From NCBI RefSeq assembly GCF_019024325.1, contig NZ_JAFNJS010000002.1, forward strand, positions 496,118 through 560,117: a stretch of DNA of 64,000 bases, in the 5' to 3' direction. A program made the translations under genes and the position numbers. Origin of the DNA: Falsiroseomonas tokyonensis (lineage in GTDB: Bacteria > Pseudomonadota > Alphaproteobacteria > Acetobacterales > Acetobacteraceae). Positions 24,400-32,364 of the stretch are shown in pieces. The notes below the pieces were generated by a model, which was not told where the DNA came from, did not search any database, and saw only the letters and a program-made list of their open reading frames with translations. The stretch's first letter is position 1. Every line of letters begins with the position of its first letter.

Positions 24400-24415
24400 A
24401 ATTGTCCCTACAATT
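24400..24415. promoter_or_regulatory. Inverted repeat AATTGTCCCTACAATT, candidate GntR-family operator
   Basis: Perfect 6-bp arms around CCCT in the divergent gap between the Bug receptor and the DapA-family gene. The TTGT-N4-ACAA pattern is what GntR regulators of the FadR subfamily commonly bind. It lies 22 nt upstream of the Bug start and 85 nt upstream of the aldolase start, so one regulator could control both. Confidence 0.55.
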
Positions 24416-24500
24416 GCCCGCCCTGCTGCACTGCGGAAGGGGGTGTAGCAAACGGGGTGGCGGAGTTGCTAGGCTGGCCGCCTTCGCCTGGAGAAAGCCG

Positions 24501-25445
24501 ATGACCAAGATGCGGATCGAGGGGTCCTTCGTCGCCCTGATCACCCCCTTCAACGCCGATGGCAGCGTCGATTTCGGCGGCTTCCGGACGCTGATCGACT
24601 GGCAGGCGAAGAACGGCACCTCCGCCGTGCTGATCATGGGCTCGACCGGCGAGGTCTCGATGCTGACGCCGGAGGAGCGGCGCGAGATCGTCGAGAAGAC
24701 GGCGAAGATGAAGACCGGGAACATGAAGATGTTCTACGGCTGCACCGGCACCAGCACGGCGGCGACCATCGCCTATCTCAAGCACGCCAAGGCCGCCGGC
24801 GCGGATGGCGCGATCCTGGCCGCCCCCGCCTATATCTGCGCGCCGGAAGACGATATCGAGGCCTTCTTCGCCGAATGCGCGGATGCGGTGGAGCTGCCGA
24901 TCGGCATCTACAACAACCCGCCGCGGGTGAAGTCCGACCTGCATTGGGACCATCTGCTGCGGCTGATGAAGCACCCGAACATCGTCGTGCTGAAGGAAAG
25001 CACCACGCGCGTCGGCCAGGTGGCGCAGGTCTGCGCGGCCCAGCCGGATGCGACGATCATGTGCTGCGACAGCCCGAACCTCGGCCTGGTGGTGCCCACC
25101 ATGTCGCTCGGCGGGCATGGCACGGCGAATATGACGGGCAATATCGACCCGGCGGGCCTGGCGCTGCTCTCCACCCCCTGGGCGGACCCGGCGCAGTCCG
25201 TGGTGTTCCGCGAAACCTACCTCCGCCTGCTGCCGCTGCTGCACTTCACCTATTCGGCGATCAACCCGGTGGCGGTGAAGTCGCTGATGAAGGCGGTGGG
25301 GCTGCCGGCGGGTGACTTGCGGCGGCCGCTGACGGGCCTGAAGCCGGACCACCTGGCGCGCGGCCTGGCCATCGTGCGGAACCTCGGCCTGGATGCGCGT
25401 AACGGCTGGAAGACCGCGCCCGCGCTGCCGCTGGCGGCGGAATAG
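24501..25445 (+). CDS. DapA/dihydrodipicolinate synthase family aldolase/lyase
   Basis: A 314-residue TIM-barrel class I aldolase-type enzyme. The Schiff-base lysine is K165 in VVLKES, the catalytic Tyr is Y137 in IYNNPPR, and the substrate carboxylate loop is GSTGE (47-51). All are as in dihydrodipicolinate synthase and relatives. It is probably not the biosynthetic DapA: the context (divergent Bug receptor, sulfite oxidase-like genes downstream) is catabolic, and the family also includes 2-keto-3-deoxy acid and 4-hydroxy-2-oxoglutarate aldolases and KDG dehydratases. GGAGAAA is placed 8 nt before the ATG. Expect pyruvate as product or co-substrate, by family rule. Confidence 0.88.
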   Translation: MTKMRIEGSFVALITPFNADGSVDFGGFRTLIDWQAKNGTSAVLIMGSTGEVSMLTPEERREIVEKTAKMKTGNMKMFYGCTGTSTAATIAYLKHAKAAGADGAILAAPAYICAPEDDIEAFFAECADAVELPIGIYNNPPRVKSDLHWDHLLRLMKHPNIVVLKESTTRVGQVAQVCAAQPDATIMCCDSPNLGLVVPTMSLGGHGTANMTGNIDPAGLALLSTPWADPAQSVVFRETYLRLLPLLHFTYSAINPVAVKSLMKAVGLPAGDLRRPLTGLKPDHLARGLAIVRNLGLDARNGWKTAPALPLAAE

Positions 25446-25458
25446 CGGAAGGGGTCGC

Positions 25459-26790
25459 ATGGCGCAGGAACGCTCGGCCCAGGAACTCTATCGCGACGAT
25501 CCCGAACGCGCCGATGCCGAGGTTTTTGGGCGTCGCGGCGCGCTGGAAGGGCCCGCCCTGCAGGCAATGGAGGCGGCGGTCGGCGCACCCATCCCGGCCG
25601 CCGCCAGCCTGCCTCCCGGCACCCTGCCGGCCGCCATCGCCCGCCCCGGCGCCCAATCGGCAACAAACCCGGCGGCGCTGAACCTGCCGGGCAAGGCGCG
25701 CCTGCTGGTGCATGACGAGACGCCGCTCTGTGCCGAGACGCCGGAGGTGCTGCTGGACGAGGCGGTGACCTCGGCCCCGAACATGTTCATCCGCAACAAT
25801 GGCGGCATCCCGCCGGAGGTGGCGGATCCACAGGCCTGGCGCTTCGTGGTGGACGGGGAGGTGAACGCGCCGCTCTCGCTGACGCTGGGCGAGCTGCAAT
25901 CCCGCTTCCCGGTGGTGACGCGGCAGCTGCAGCTGGAATGCGGCGGCAACGGCCGCGCCTTCCACCAGCCGGCGGCGCGCGGCAACCCCTGGGGCAATGG
26001 CGCCATCAGCAACGGTGCCTGGACCGGGGTGCGGCTGCGTGATGTGCTGCAGGCGGCGGGGCTGAAACCCTCGGCCCGCTTCACCGGGCATTACGGCGCG
26101 GATCCGCATCTCTCGGGGGAGGCGGGGAAGGTCTCCATCGCGCGCGGCATGCGGATCGAGAAGGCGCTGGACGAGGATACGCTGCTCGCCTTCGCGCTGA
26201 ACGGCGCACCGCTGCCGCGTCTGCACGGCGCGCCGCTGCGCCTGGTGGTGCCGGGCTGGCCGGGCAGCCTCAGCCAGAAGTGGCTGACCCGGATCTGGGT
26301 GCGGGACGCGCCGCATGACGGGCCGGGGATGGGCGGCACCAGCTACCGCGTGCCGCGGCATCCGGTGATCCCCGGCAGCGCGCAAGATGGGCGGGGTTTC
26401 GTCGAGCTGGAGAGCATGCCGGTGCGCTCCATCCTGACCAGCCACGCCCATGGCGCCCGGCTGGCGGGGGGCACCCGGCACCTCGATCTGCGCGGCGCCG
26501 CCTGGGCGGGCGACCTGAGCGTGCAGGCGCAGCATGTCAGCCTGGATTTCGGCGCCACCTGGCAGCCGATGACGCTGTTTCCGGCCGCGAACCGCCACGC
26601 CTGGCAGCGCTGGCAGGGCCGCGTCGCGGTGCCGGCGGATGGCTATTATGAGGTCTGGTACCGCGCGACGGACAGCGCCGGCCGGATGCAGCCGCACGCC
26701 GCCGCCAACTGGAATCCGCAGGGCTATGGCGCCAATCCGATCAGCCGTGCCGCCGTATTCATCGGCGATCCGCTTGCGGCCACCGCGTGA
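25459..26790 (+). CDS. Sulfite oxidase-like molybdopterin protein, copy 1, with degraded export signal
   Basis: A 443-residue protein of the sulfite oxidase (SorA/SoxC) family. LQLECGGNGRAF carries the Mo-ligating cysteine (C161). GHYGADPHLSG, GWPGSLSQKWLTRIWVRD and MGGTSYRVP are Moco-domain blocks, and a C-terminal dimerisation domain ends in WNPQGYGANPISRA. It is very similar to the next gene along its length. The RR pair (25-26) of the Tat signal is kept, but the hydrophobic stretch behind it is broken (GALEGPALQAMEAAVGAPIP, with Glu residues), and the AAAQ cleavage site is absent. Export is therefore doubtful. It starts 13 nt after the aldolase gene. Confidence 0.88.
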   Translation: MAQERSAQELYRDDPERADAEVFGRRGALEGPALQAMEAAVGAPIPAAASLPPGTLPAAIARPGAQSATNPAALNLPGKARLLVHDETPLCAETPEVLLDEAVTSAPNMFIRNNGGIPPEVADPQAWRFVVDGEVNAPLSLTLGELQSRFPVVTRQLQLECGGNGRAFHQPAARGNPWGNGAISNGAWTGVRLRDVLQAAGLKPSARFTGHYGADPHLSGEAGKVSIARGMRIEKALDEDTLLAFALNGAPLPRLHGAPLRLVVPGWPGSLSQKWLTRIWVRDAPHDGPGMGGTSYRVPRHPVIPGSAQDGRGFVELESMPVRSILTSHAHGARLAGGTRHLDLRGAAWAGDLSVQAQHVSLDFGATWQPMTLFPAANRHAWQRWQGRVAVPADGYYEVWYRATDSAGRMQPHAAANWNPQGYGANPISRAAVFIGDPLAATA

Positions 26791-26804
26791 TGGGGTGATC
26801 CTTT

Positions 26805-26826
26805 CTCCCGCCGAGAAGTGCGGGAG
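26805..26826 (+). promoter_or_regulatory. Hairpin covering the ribosome binding site of the second sulfite oxidase gene
   Basis: CTCCCGC and GCGGGAG form a 7-bp stem with an 8-nt loop. The right arm contains the GGGAG of the ribosome binding site used by ATG 26838. Folding in the mRNA would lower initiation of copy 2 unless ribosomes finishing copy 1 (stop at 26790) open it. Confidence 0.45.
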
Positions 26827-26837
26827 GACAAGACGCC

Positions 26838-28154
26838 ATGACGCGCAGGACCGAACGGTCGATCCAGGAACTGTATCGCGATGACCCCGAGCGCGCCGAC
26901 GCCCTGGCCTTCGGCCGACGCGGCGCGCTGAAGGGCGCGGCGCTGGCCGCCATGGGCGGCGCGATCGGCAGCGCCATCCCCTTCGCCGGCAACATGCCCG
27001 CCGGCACCTTGCCCGCCCTGTTTGCCCGCCCCGCCGCGGCCCAGGGCAATGCGCCGGCCACCCTCCAGATGGAGGGCAAGGGCCCGCTGATCATCCAGGG
27101 CGAGCGGCCGTTGAATGCGGAAACGCCCGAGACCCTGCTGGATGAGCCGGTGACCTCCGCCCGGAACATGTTCATCCGCAACAATGGCGGCGTGCCGGAA
27201 GTGCCGGCGGATCCGAAGACCTGGAAGCTGACGGTGGACGGGGAGGTGAATACCCCGCTCGAGATCACCCTGGGTGAGCTGGAGTCCCGCTTCCCCGTAG
27301 TGACGCGGCAGCTGCAGCTGGAATGCGGCGGCAATGGCCGATCCGCCTTCCAGCCGCAGACCCGCGGCAACCAATGGGGCAATGGCGCCATCAGCAATGG
27401 CGAATGGACCGGCGTGCGGCTGCGCGACGTGCTGCAGGCAGCGGGTTTAAAGCCGTCGGCCGTTGCCACCGGCCATTACGGTGCGGACCCGCATCTGTCC
27501 GGCGAGCCGGGCCGCCCCTCCATCGCGCGCGGCATGCAACTCGGAAAAGCGATGGACGAGGATACGCTGATCGCCTTCCGCCTGAACGGCGAGCCGATCC
27601 CGCTGGTGAACGGCGCGCCGCTGCGGCTGGTGACGCCGGGCTGGCCGGGCAGCCTCAGCCAGAAATGGCTGACCCGCGTCTGGGTGCGCGACAAGCCGCA
27701 TGACGGCCCCGGCATGGGCGGCACCAGCTACCGCGTGCCGGTGCGCCCGATCGTGCCCGGCAGCAGCAGCAACGGCGCCGATTTCACCGACCTGGAGAGC
27801 ATGCCGGTGCGCTCCATCCTGTCGTCGCACGCGCATGGTGCGCGGCTGCCGGCGGGCACCCGCAGCCTCGACCTGCGCGGCGCCGCCTGGGCCGGCGACC
27901 TGACGGTGCGGGCGGTGCATGCCAGCGTCGATTTCGGCGCGACCTGGACCGAGATGCAGGTGGCCGCCCCCGCGAACCGCCACGCCTGGCAGCGCTGGAC
28001 CGGCCGCGTGGCGCTGCCCTCGGATGGCTATTACGAGATCTGGTACCGCGCGACCGACAGCGAGGGTCGCATGCAGCCGCATCTGCCGGCCAACTGGAAT
28101 CCGCAGGGCTATGGCGCCAATGCCATCAGCCGGGCGGCGATCCTGGTCGGATGA
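26838..28154 (+). CDS. Sulfite oxidase/dehydrogenase molybdopterin subunit, copy 2 (SorA-like)
   Basis: A 438-residue SorA-like sulfite:acceptor oxidoreductase. FGRRGALKGAALAAMGG followed by IGSAIPFAG is a good Tat signal, with AAAQ processing near residue 69, so the folded Moco enzyme is sent to the periplasm. C163 in LQLECGGNGR is the molybdenum ligand. The same block order as copy 1 follows. Downstream, its last codons overlap a cytochrome c gene by 4 nt (ATGA), matching the SorAB arrangement in which electrons from sulfite pass from Mo to a c-type heme. Sulfite from sulfonate breakdown is the likely substrate; methionine sulfoxide-type oxidoreductases of the same fold are an alternative. 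Confidence 0.92.
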   Translation: MTRRTERSIQELYRDDPERADALAFGRRGALKGAALAAMGGAIGSAIPFAGNMPAGTLPALFARPAAAQGNAPATLQMEGKGPLIIQGERPLNAETPETLLDEPVTSARNMFIRNNGGVPEVPADPKTWKLTVDGEVNTPLEITLGELESRFPVVTRQLQLECGGNGRSAFQPQTRGNQWGNGAISNGEWTGVRLRDVLQAAGLKPSAVATGHYGADPHLSGEPGRPSIARGMQLGKAMDEDTLIAFRLNGEPIPLVNGAPLRLVTPGWPGSLSQKWLTRVWVRDKPHDGPGMGGTSYRVPVRPIVPGSSSNGADFTDLESMPVRSILSSHAHGARLPAGTRSLDLRGAAWAGDLTVRAVHASVDFGATWTEMQVAAPANRHAWQRWTGRVALPSDGYYEIWYRATDSEGRMQPHLPANWNPQGYGANAISRAAILVG

Positions 28155-28519
28155 GGCTGCGCACCCTTCTGGTCCTGGCGCTGCTGCTTCCCGCAGCGGC
28201 GCTGGGACAGGATGCATCCCAGCGCCAGGCCGATGCCGCGCGCGCCATCGAGCAGACGGCGGAGGAGGAGACGGTGCTGGCCGAGGGTGAGGGCCGGTCC
28301 GAGGTCTTCGGCTATTGCACCGCCTGCCACAATACCGCGCTGATCCGCCGCAGCCGCTTCACCCGCCCGCAATGGGACGGGCTGATGGACTGGATGACGG
28401 AACGCCACGGCATGAACCCGCTGGAGGGCGAGTTCCGCGACACCATCGTGGACTATCTGGCCCGCCACTACGGCCCGGCTCAGGCCCCGGCGCGCGGGCG
28501 CAACCCCTTCCTCAATTGA
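28151..28519 (+). CDS. Monoheme c-type cytochrome, SorB-like
   Basis: A 122-residue periplasmic cytochrome. The signal peptide (MRLRTLLVLALLLPAAALGQ) ends near residue 20. CTACH (56-60) binds one heme, and M88 in RHGMNPL is the likely sixth ligand. It is joined to the upstream Moco gene by an ATGA overlap, so it is the expected electron acceptor subunit. It is longer than the roughly 80-residue mature SorB of Starkeya because of about 25 residues between the signal and the heme domain (QRQADAARAIEQTAEEE). The stop codon lies inside a perfect 24-nt palindrome. Confidence 0.9.
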   Translation: MRLRTLLVLALLLPAAALGQDASQRQADAARAIEQTAEEETVLAEGEGRSEVFGYCTACHNTALIRRSRFTRPQWDGLMDWMTERHGMNPLEGEFRDTIVDYLARHYGPAQAPARGRNPFLN

Positions 28520-28527
28520 GGAAGGGG
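28504..28527 (+). terminator. Perfect 24-nt palindrome over the cytochrome stop codon
   Basis: CCCCTTCCTCAA and its exact complement TTGAGGAAGGGG, with no spacer. The stop codon TGA (28517-28519) is in the right arm. It ends the aldolase-sulfite oxidase-cytochrome unit. No T-run follows, so it may act as a stability element or a protein site rather than a simple terminator. Confidence 0.5.
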
Positions 28528-28615
28528 CGTCGCCGGCGCGTGCTGCCGCGGCAGCTTAACCGGGCATTCATGGCGCTGCCCTAACCCTTCCGGCCTCATC
28601 GCCAGGAAGGCACTC

Positions 28616-31369
28616 ATGACTGCAAGACGCCCCATCTCCGCCCGCATCCTGCACCGGGCGGCGGGCCTGATGCTCTCGGTCTCGGCCGTCGCGCTGCTGG
28701 CAGGCCTGCCGCAGCGCAGCGAGGCGGAGACGGCGACCTTCTTCGACAGCATCTTCGAGGGGCGTGCCGAATTCGATCAGCGCGTGGGCACGGCGGGCGG
28801 CACGGTCAACATGGACCTGCTGTCCGGCCTGACCAGCAACCAGACGAGCTGGGCGCGCAGCGCCTTCACCATCAGCTCCGGCAATGGCGCGACGCGCACC
28901 ACGCGCACCACCAGCTTCCAGAACGTGCAGGGCCCCAGCGGCACCTTCAGCAGCGGCGACAGTGTCCGCATGGTCGCGGACAACAGCGATCCCGCGGGCA
29001 ATGGCCTGGTCTTCACCTTCTCCTCCCCCATCAATGCCTTCGCGATCGAGCTGGAGGGCTGGGCGACCTGCTGCTTCCCCTCCGCGCTCTACATCGCCTT
29101 CGACGGCGGCACGCCGATCCTGATCGGGACCGCGAACAGCAGTACCGACAACCCCGGCGCGGCCCGCTACAGCCAGACGATGACCTTCGTCGCCGCGATC
29201 AGCGACAGCGCCACCTTCTCCACCGTCGCCTTCTATGGCGACGCCACTGGCGACACGATGTGGGGCGGCGGCACGGTGCGCTACGCGCTGGTGCCGCTGG
29301 GCGGCCTGTCCGGCGGCGGCCAGGTGATCGATGGCAGCCAGGCCTTCTTCACCCAGTCCGACGGCGCGGCGCAGGCCACCACCGTGACCTTCAACGGCGG
29401 CACCTTCCGCCCGACCGAGGCCGCCGCGCTGACGCAGCCGGTGGTGATCCAGTCCGGCAACGGCATCATCGACACCAGCCAGGGCGCCGTCATCCTGCTG
29501 GGCGACCTCAGCGGCGTCGGCCAGCTGCAGCTGTTGGGCGGCGGGGTGCTGACCCTGCAGGGCAATGCCAGCAACACCGGCGGCGCGCAGGTGCAATCCG
29601 GCACGCTGGCCATCCAGGGCGCCTTCCAGGGCGCGGTGACGGTGCTGGCGGGCGGCACGCTGACCGGCGGCGGCAGCATCGGCGGCGGCAGCATCGATGG
29701 CATCCTCTCCCCCGGCAGCTCCCCGGGCAGCATCACCTTCACCGCGCCGGTCACCTTCGGCGCCGGCTCCACCCTGCGGCTCGAGATCGACGGGCCGGGC
29801 ACCGGCACCGGCGCCGGCGCGCATGACCAGGTGCTGGTCACCGGCGCGGGCAGCACGCTGACCGCGGGCGGCACGCTGCAGCCGGTGCTGCGCGGCATCA
29901 CCGGCTCCGCCACCAATACCTTCACCCCGGTGCTCGGCCAGACCTTCCGGGTGATCCAGGCCCAGGGCGGGCTGCTGGGCAGCTTCGCGGGCCTGACCCA
30001 GCCGGCGGAGGGGCTGCCTACCGGTATGCGGTTCGACGCCCTGTACGGCGCCAATACGCTGGACCTGGTCGCCACGCCCGCCAGCTACGCCAATCTCGCG
30101 TCGCTCGGCCTCGGCCAGCGGGGCAATGCGGTGGCGGTGGGCGGCGCGGTGGATGCCATCCGCCCGGCGGCCGGGCTGCGGATGGAGGGCGATGCGGCCA
30201 CCACCTTCGGGGCGCTCTATGCGCTGCCGGCCTCCGCCATCGCCCCGGCGCTGGACCAGCTCTCGGGCAGCATCCATGCAGATGCGCTGGCCGCCGCGCT
30301 GGCGCATCGCCGCATGCTGGGCGCGGGCACCGCGCAGCGCATGGCCGCGATCCGGGCCGGGGATCCCGCGCTGGTCGCTGCCCAGGGCGCGCTGGCGCCG
30401 CGCGTGGCGCTGGACAGCGCGCGGACCGTGCAGATGAGCGCCATGCCCGGCGCCGGCACCGCGCCGGACTGGGATTCGGGCGCAGGCCTCGGCGATGGCG
30501 CCGATGGGGCGGAGGCGGGCTTCGCCGGCTGGTCCGTCTGGGGCCGGGCGATGGGCGGCTGGGGCAGCACCGATGGCGACGGCGTCTCGGCCGGCTATTC
30601 CCGGCAATCCGGCGGCGCGCTGGTCGGCGCCGATCGCAGCTTCGCCCCGGGCCTGACCGGCGGCGTGGCGCTGGGCTTCCTGCGCGGCACGGTGGATGGC
30701 GATGGTGGCACCGGGGAGGTGCGTTTGGACAGCTACCAGGCCAGCCTCTACGGCGTCTTCGCGCCGCCGAGTGCGGCGCGCGCGAAACCCTTCGTCGACG
30801 CCATGCTGGGCACCGGCCTCAGCCGCTACGACAGCCGCCGCACCATCAGCTTCGGCACCCTGTCCCGCCGCGCACAGGCCGATAGCGAGGGCACGGATGT
30901 GACGGCGGAACTCGGCTTCGGCCTGACGACGCGGCTGGAGGATGGGGTGGAGCTGGAACCCCGCGCCTTCCTGCGCTGGGACCGCATCGCCCGTGGCAGC
31001 TTCACGGAGACCGGCGCCGATTCGCTGAACCTCGCGGTGGATGGCCGGGACGCGGATGCGCTGCGGGCGGGCATCGGCCTCAGCGCCGCGCGCACCTATC
31101 GCCTGGCCGATGGCTATCGGCTGCGGCCGGAGGCACGAATCGGCTATGCCCGCGAATTGCAGGAGGGGCTGGGCCGCGGCACGCATCGGTTGGGCGGCGC
31201 CGCCTTCGGCGTCGACTCCGCCCGGGTGGGGCGGGACGCGGTGACCGCCGGCCTCGGCGCCACCGCCTATCGCGGCGACCGCTTCGCCGTGGTGGCGGAT
31301 TATGACGTCGCACGCGCCAGCGGTGGTACGGAGCATGTGCTGACGCTGGGCCTGCGCTGGGTCTGGTAA
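28616..31369 (+). CDS. Autotransporter (type Va) with beta-helical passenger
   Basis: A 917-residue surface protein. The signal peptide (to about residue 38, SEAETA) is long. Residues about 40-225 form a beta-sandwich-like region (GLVFTFSSPINAFAIELEGWATCC, similar in tone to carbohydrate-binding or PEP-CTERM ectodomains). Residues about 230-500 are Gly/Thr-rich beta-helix repeats that include the autotransporter-associated block GGTLTGGGSIGGGSIDGILSPGSSPG. Residues about 640-917 are the 12-strand barrel (GWSVWGRAMGGWGSTDGDG to GLRWVW, ending in an aromatic residue as outer-membrane proteins do). No protease triad is evident. The role may be adhesion or a structural surface function; the substrate is unknown. 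Confidence 0.9.
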   Translation: MTARRPISARILHRAAGLMLSVSAVALLAGLPQRSEAETATFFDSIFEGRAEFDQRVGTAGGTVNMDLLSGLTSNQTSWARSAFTISSGNGATRTTRTTSFQNVQGPSGTFSSGDSVRMVADNSDPAGNGLVFTFSSPINAFAIELEGWATCCFPSALYIAFDGGTPILIGTANSSTDNPGAARYSQTMTFVAAISDSATFSTVAFYGDATGDTMWGGGTVRYALVPLGGLSGGGQVIDGSQAFFTQSDGAAQATTVTFNGGTFRPTEAAALTQPVVIQSGNGIIDTSQGAVILLGDLSGVGQLQLLGGGVLTLQGNASNTGGAQVQSGTLAIQGAFQGAVTVLAGGTLTGGGSIGGGSIDGILSPGSSPGSITFTAPVTFGAGSTLRLEIDGPGTGTGAGAHDQVLVTGAGSTLTAGGTLQPVLRGITGSATNTFTPVLGQTFRVIQAQGGLLGSFAGLTQPAEGLPTGMRFDALYGANTLDLVATPASYANLASLGLGQRGNAVAVGGAVDAIRPAAGLRMEGDAATTFGALYALPASAIAPALDQLSGSIHADALAAALAHRRMLGAGTAQRMAAIRAGDPALVAAQGALAPRVALDSARTVQMSAMPGAGTAPDWDSGAGLGDGADGAEAGFAGWSVWGRAMGGWGSTDGDGVSAGYSRQSGGALVGADRSFAPGLTGGVALGFLRGTVDGDGGTGEVRLDSYQASLYGVFAPPSAARAKPFVDAMLGTGLSRYDSRRTISFGTLSRRAQADSEGTDVTAELGFGLTTRLEDGVELEPRAFLRWDRIARGSFTETGADSLNLAVDGRDADALRAGIGLSAARTYRLADGYRLRPEARIGYARELQEGLGRGTHRLGGAAFGVDSARVGRDAVTAGLGATAYRGDRFAVVADYDVARASGGTEHVLTLGLRWVW

Positions 31370-31372
31370 CCA

Positions 31373-31390
31373 CTGTCAGCAAACTGTCAC
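31373..31390 (+). promoter_or_regulatory. Pho box upstream of the STAS/HATPase genes
   Basis: CTGTCAG-CAAA-CTGTCAC: two 7-mers separated by 4 nt, matching the PhoB box pattern (CTGTCAT-N4-CTGTCAT) at 12 of 14 repeat positions. It lies 58 nt upstream of the STAS start. TCTAGA (31412-31417) is a possible -10 element 21 nt behind it. Confidence 0.75.
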
Positions 31391-31447
31391 GCCGCGCGGA
31401 CGGGGCGACGGTCTAGACAACCGCGCCTCGTTTCACGGAGACCGTCA

Positions 31448-31789
31448 GTGCGCTTCGAAGTGGTTGAGATCAGCCCCACCGCCAATAAGGTGCTTTTGGT
31501 GGGGCGGCTGGATGCCACCACGGTGGGGCAGGTGGAAACGCCCTTCACCGCCGCCATCGCCGCCTCCGGCCGCAATGCGGTGCTGGACCTGACGGGGCTG
31601 GAATTCCTCTCCTCGCTCGGCATCCGCCTGCTGCTCTCCTCCGCCCGGGTGGTGTCGCGGCGCGGCGGGGTGGTGGTGCTCTACGGCGCCCAGCCCATGG
31701 TGGCGGAGGTGCTGCAGGCCATGGCGCTGGACCAGGTGCTGCCCCTGGTCGCCACGGAAGCGGAGGCCCTGGCCCGCCTGCCCGGATGA
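31448..31789 (+). CDS. STAS domain anti-sigma factor antagonist-like protein
   Basis: A 113-residue single STAS domain of the RsbV/SpoIIAA type. NAVLDLTGLEFLSSLGIRLLL (about residues 43-63) is the strand and helix that carry the phosphorylatable serine, here S56, aligned with S58 of SpoIIAA. In partner switching, the dephosphorylated STAS protein binds the HATPase kinase and frees that kinase's target (a sigma factor or enzyme). The GTG start has GGAG 10 nt upstream. The stop overlaps the next start (ATGA), and the next gene is the matching kinase. A Pho box precedes the unit. Confidence 0.9.
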   Translation: MRFEVVEISPTANKVLLVGRLDATTVGQVETPFTAAIAASGRNAVLDLTGLEFLSSLGIRLLLSSARVVSRRGGVVVLYGAQPMVAEVLQAMALDQVLPLVATEAEALARLPG

Positions 31790-32214
31790 CCCTTCGCCTG
31801 GAGGTGCCGATCTCACTGGCCGGGCTGGAAGCCGCGCAGGATGCGGCGGAGGCCTGGGCCGAGGGGCAGGGGGTGCCGCCCGCTTTGGTGCTGCGGCTGC
31901 GCCTGGTGGTGGAGGAGCTGGTCGCCAACTTGGTGGAGCACGCCGCCTGGCCGGGCCTGCCGCAGGGCGAGGCGCCGCCGCCCGCGCGCCTCGAAGCCGG
32001 TTTCGAATCGGGCAGGCTGCGCCTAGTGCTGTTCGATGCCGCGCGTCCCTTCGACCCGATTACGGCGCCCGAGGCCGCCGCCCCCTCGCTGGACGATGAC
32101 CGCGTGGGCGGGCTGGGCCTGGCCCTGGTGCGGCGGATGAGCCGGGACCTGGCCTATGCTCCCGGCCAGGATGGATGGAACCGGACCTCCCTGTTCATCA
32201 GCGAAACCCATTAG
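31786..32214 (+). CDS. RsbW-like anti-sigma factor serine kinase (HATPase_c_2)
   Basis: A 142-residue GHKL-fold ATP-binding protein. The N box is VVEELVANLVEHA (about residues 40-52), and a G1/G2 region reads DDRVGGLGLALVRRMSRDLAYA (about 103-124). It is predicted to phosphorylate S56 of the adjacent STAS protein and to sequester an unknown partner. No PP2C phosphatase or sigma factor gene is next to it, so the partners lie elsewhere. The pair sits between an autotransporter gene and pstS. The gap to pstS contains a further Pho box, so both units should respond to phosphate starvation. Confidence 0.88.
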   Translation: MTLRLEVPISLAGLEAAQDAAEAWAEGQGVPPALVLRLRLVVEELVANLVEHAAWPGLPQGEAPPPARLEAGFESGRLRLVLFDAARPFDPITAPEAAAPSLDDDRVGGLGLALVRRMSRDLAYAPGQDGWNRTSLFISETH

Positions 32215-32247
32215 CGACCCGACAACACGCAAGGGTTGTGGAGGGCG

Positions 32248-32276
32248 TTGTCATCGAAGCTTCATCGAACTGCAAT
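32248..32276 (+). promoter_or_regulatory. Triple Pho-box repeat upstream of pstS
   Basis: Three 11-nt-spaced units: TTGTCAT, GCTTCAT and CTGCAAT, the first two each followed by CGAA. This is the direct-repeat pattern bound by tandem PhoB dimers, about 90 nt upstream of the pstS start. The central units deviate from CTGTCAT at two or three positions. Confidence 0.75.
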
Positions 32277-32364
32277 CGTGCTTACGCCAGAGCCGCCTAG
32301 AAGGCGCCCCGACGGCGCCGCCCTCTATCCGCGGGCCGTCCGAACAGCACCGGAGAGAGACACA

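Noticed and set aside
28568-31336. 922-codon open frame antisense to the autotransporter
   Set aside because: A shadow of the repeat-rich, GC-rich autotransporter gene. Its translation has no recognisable domain.
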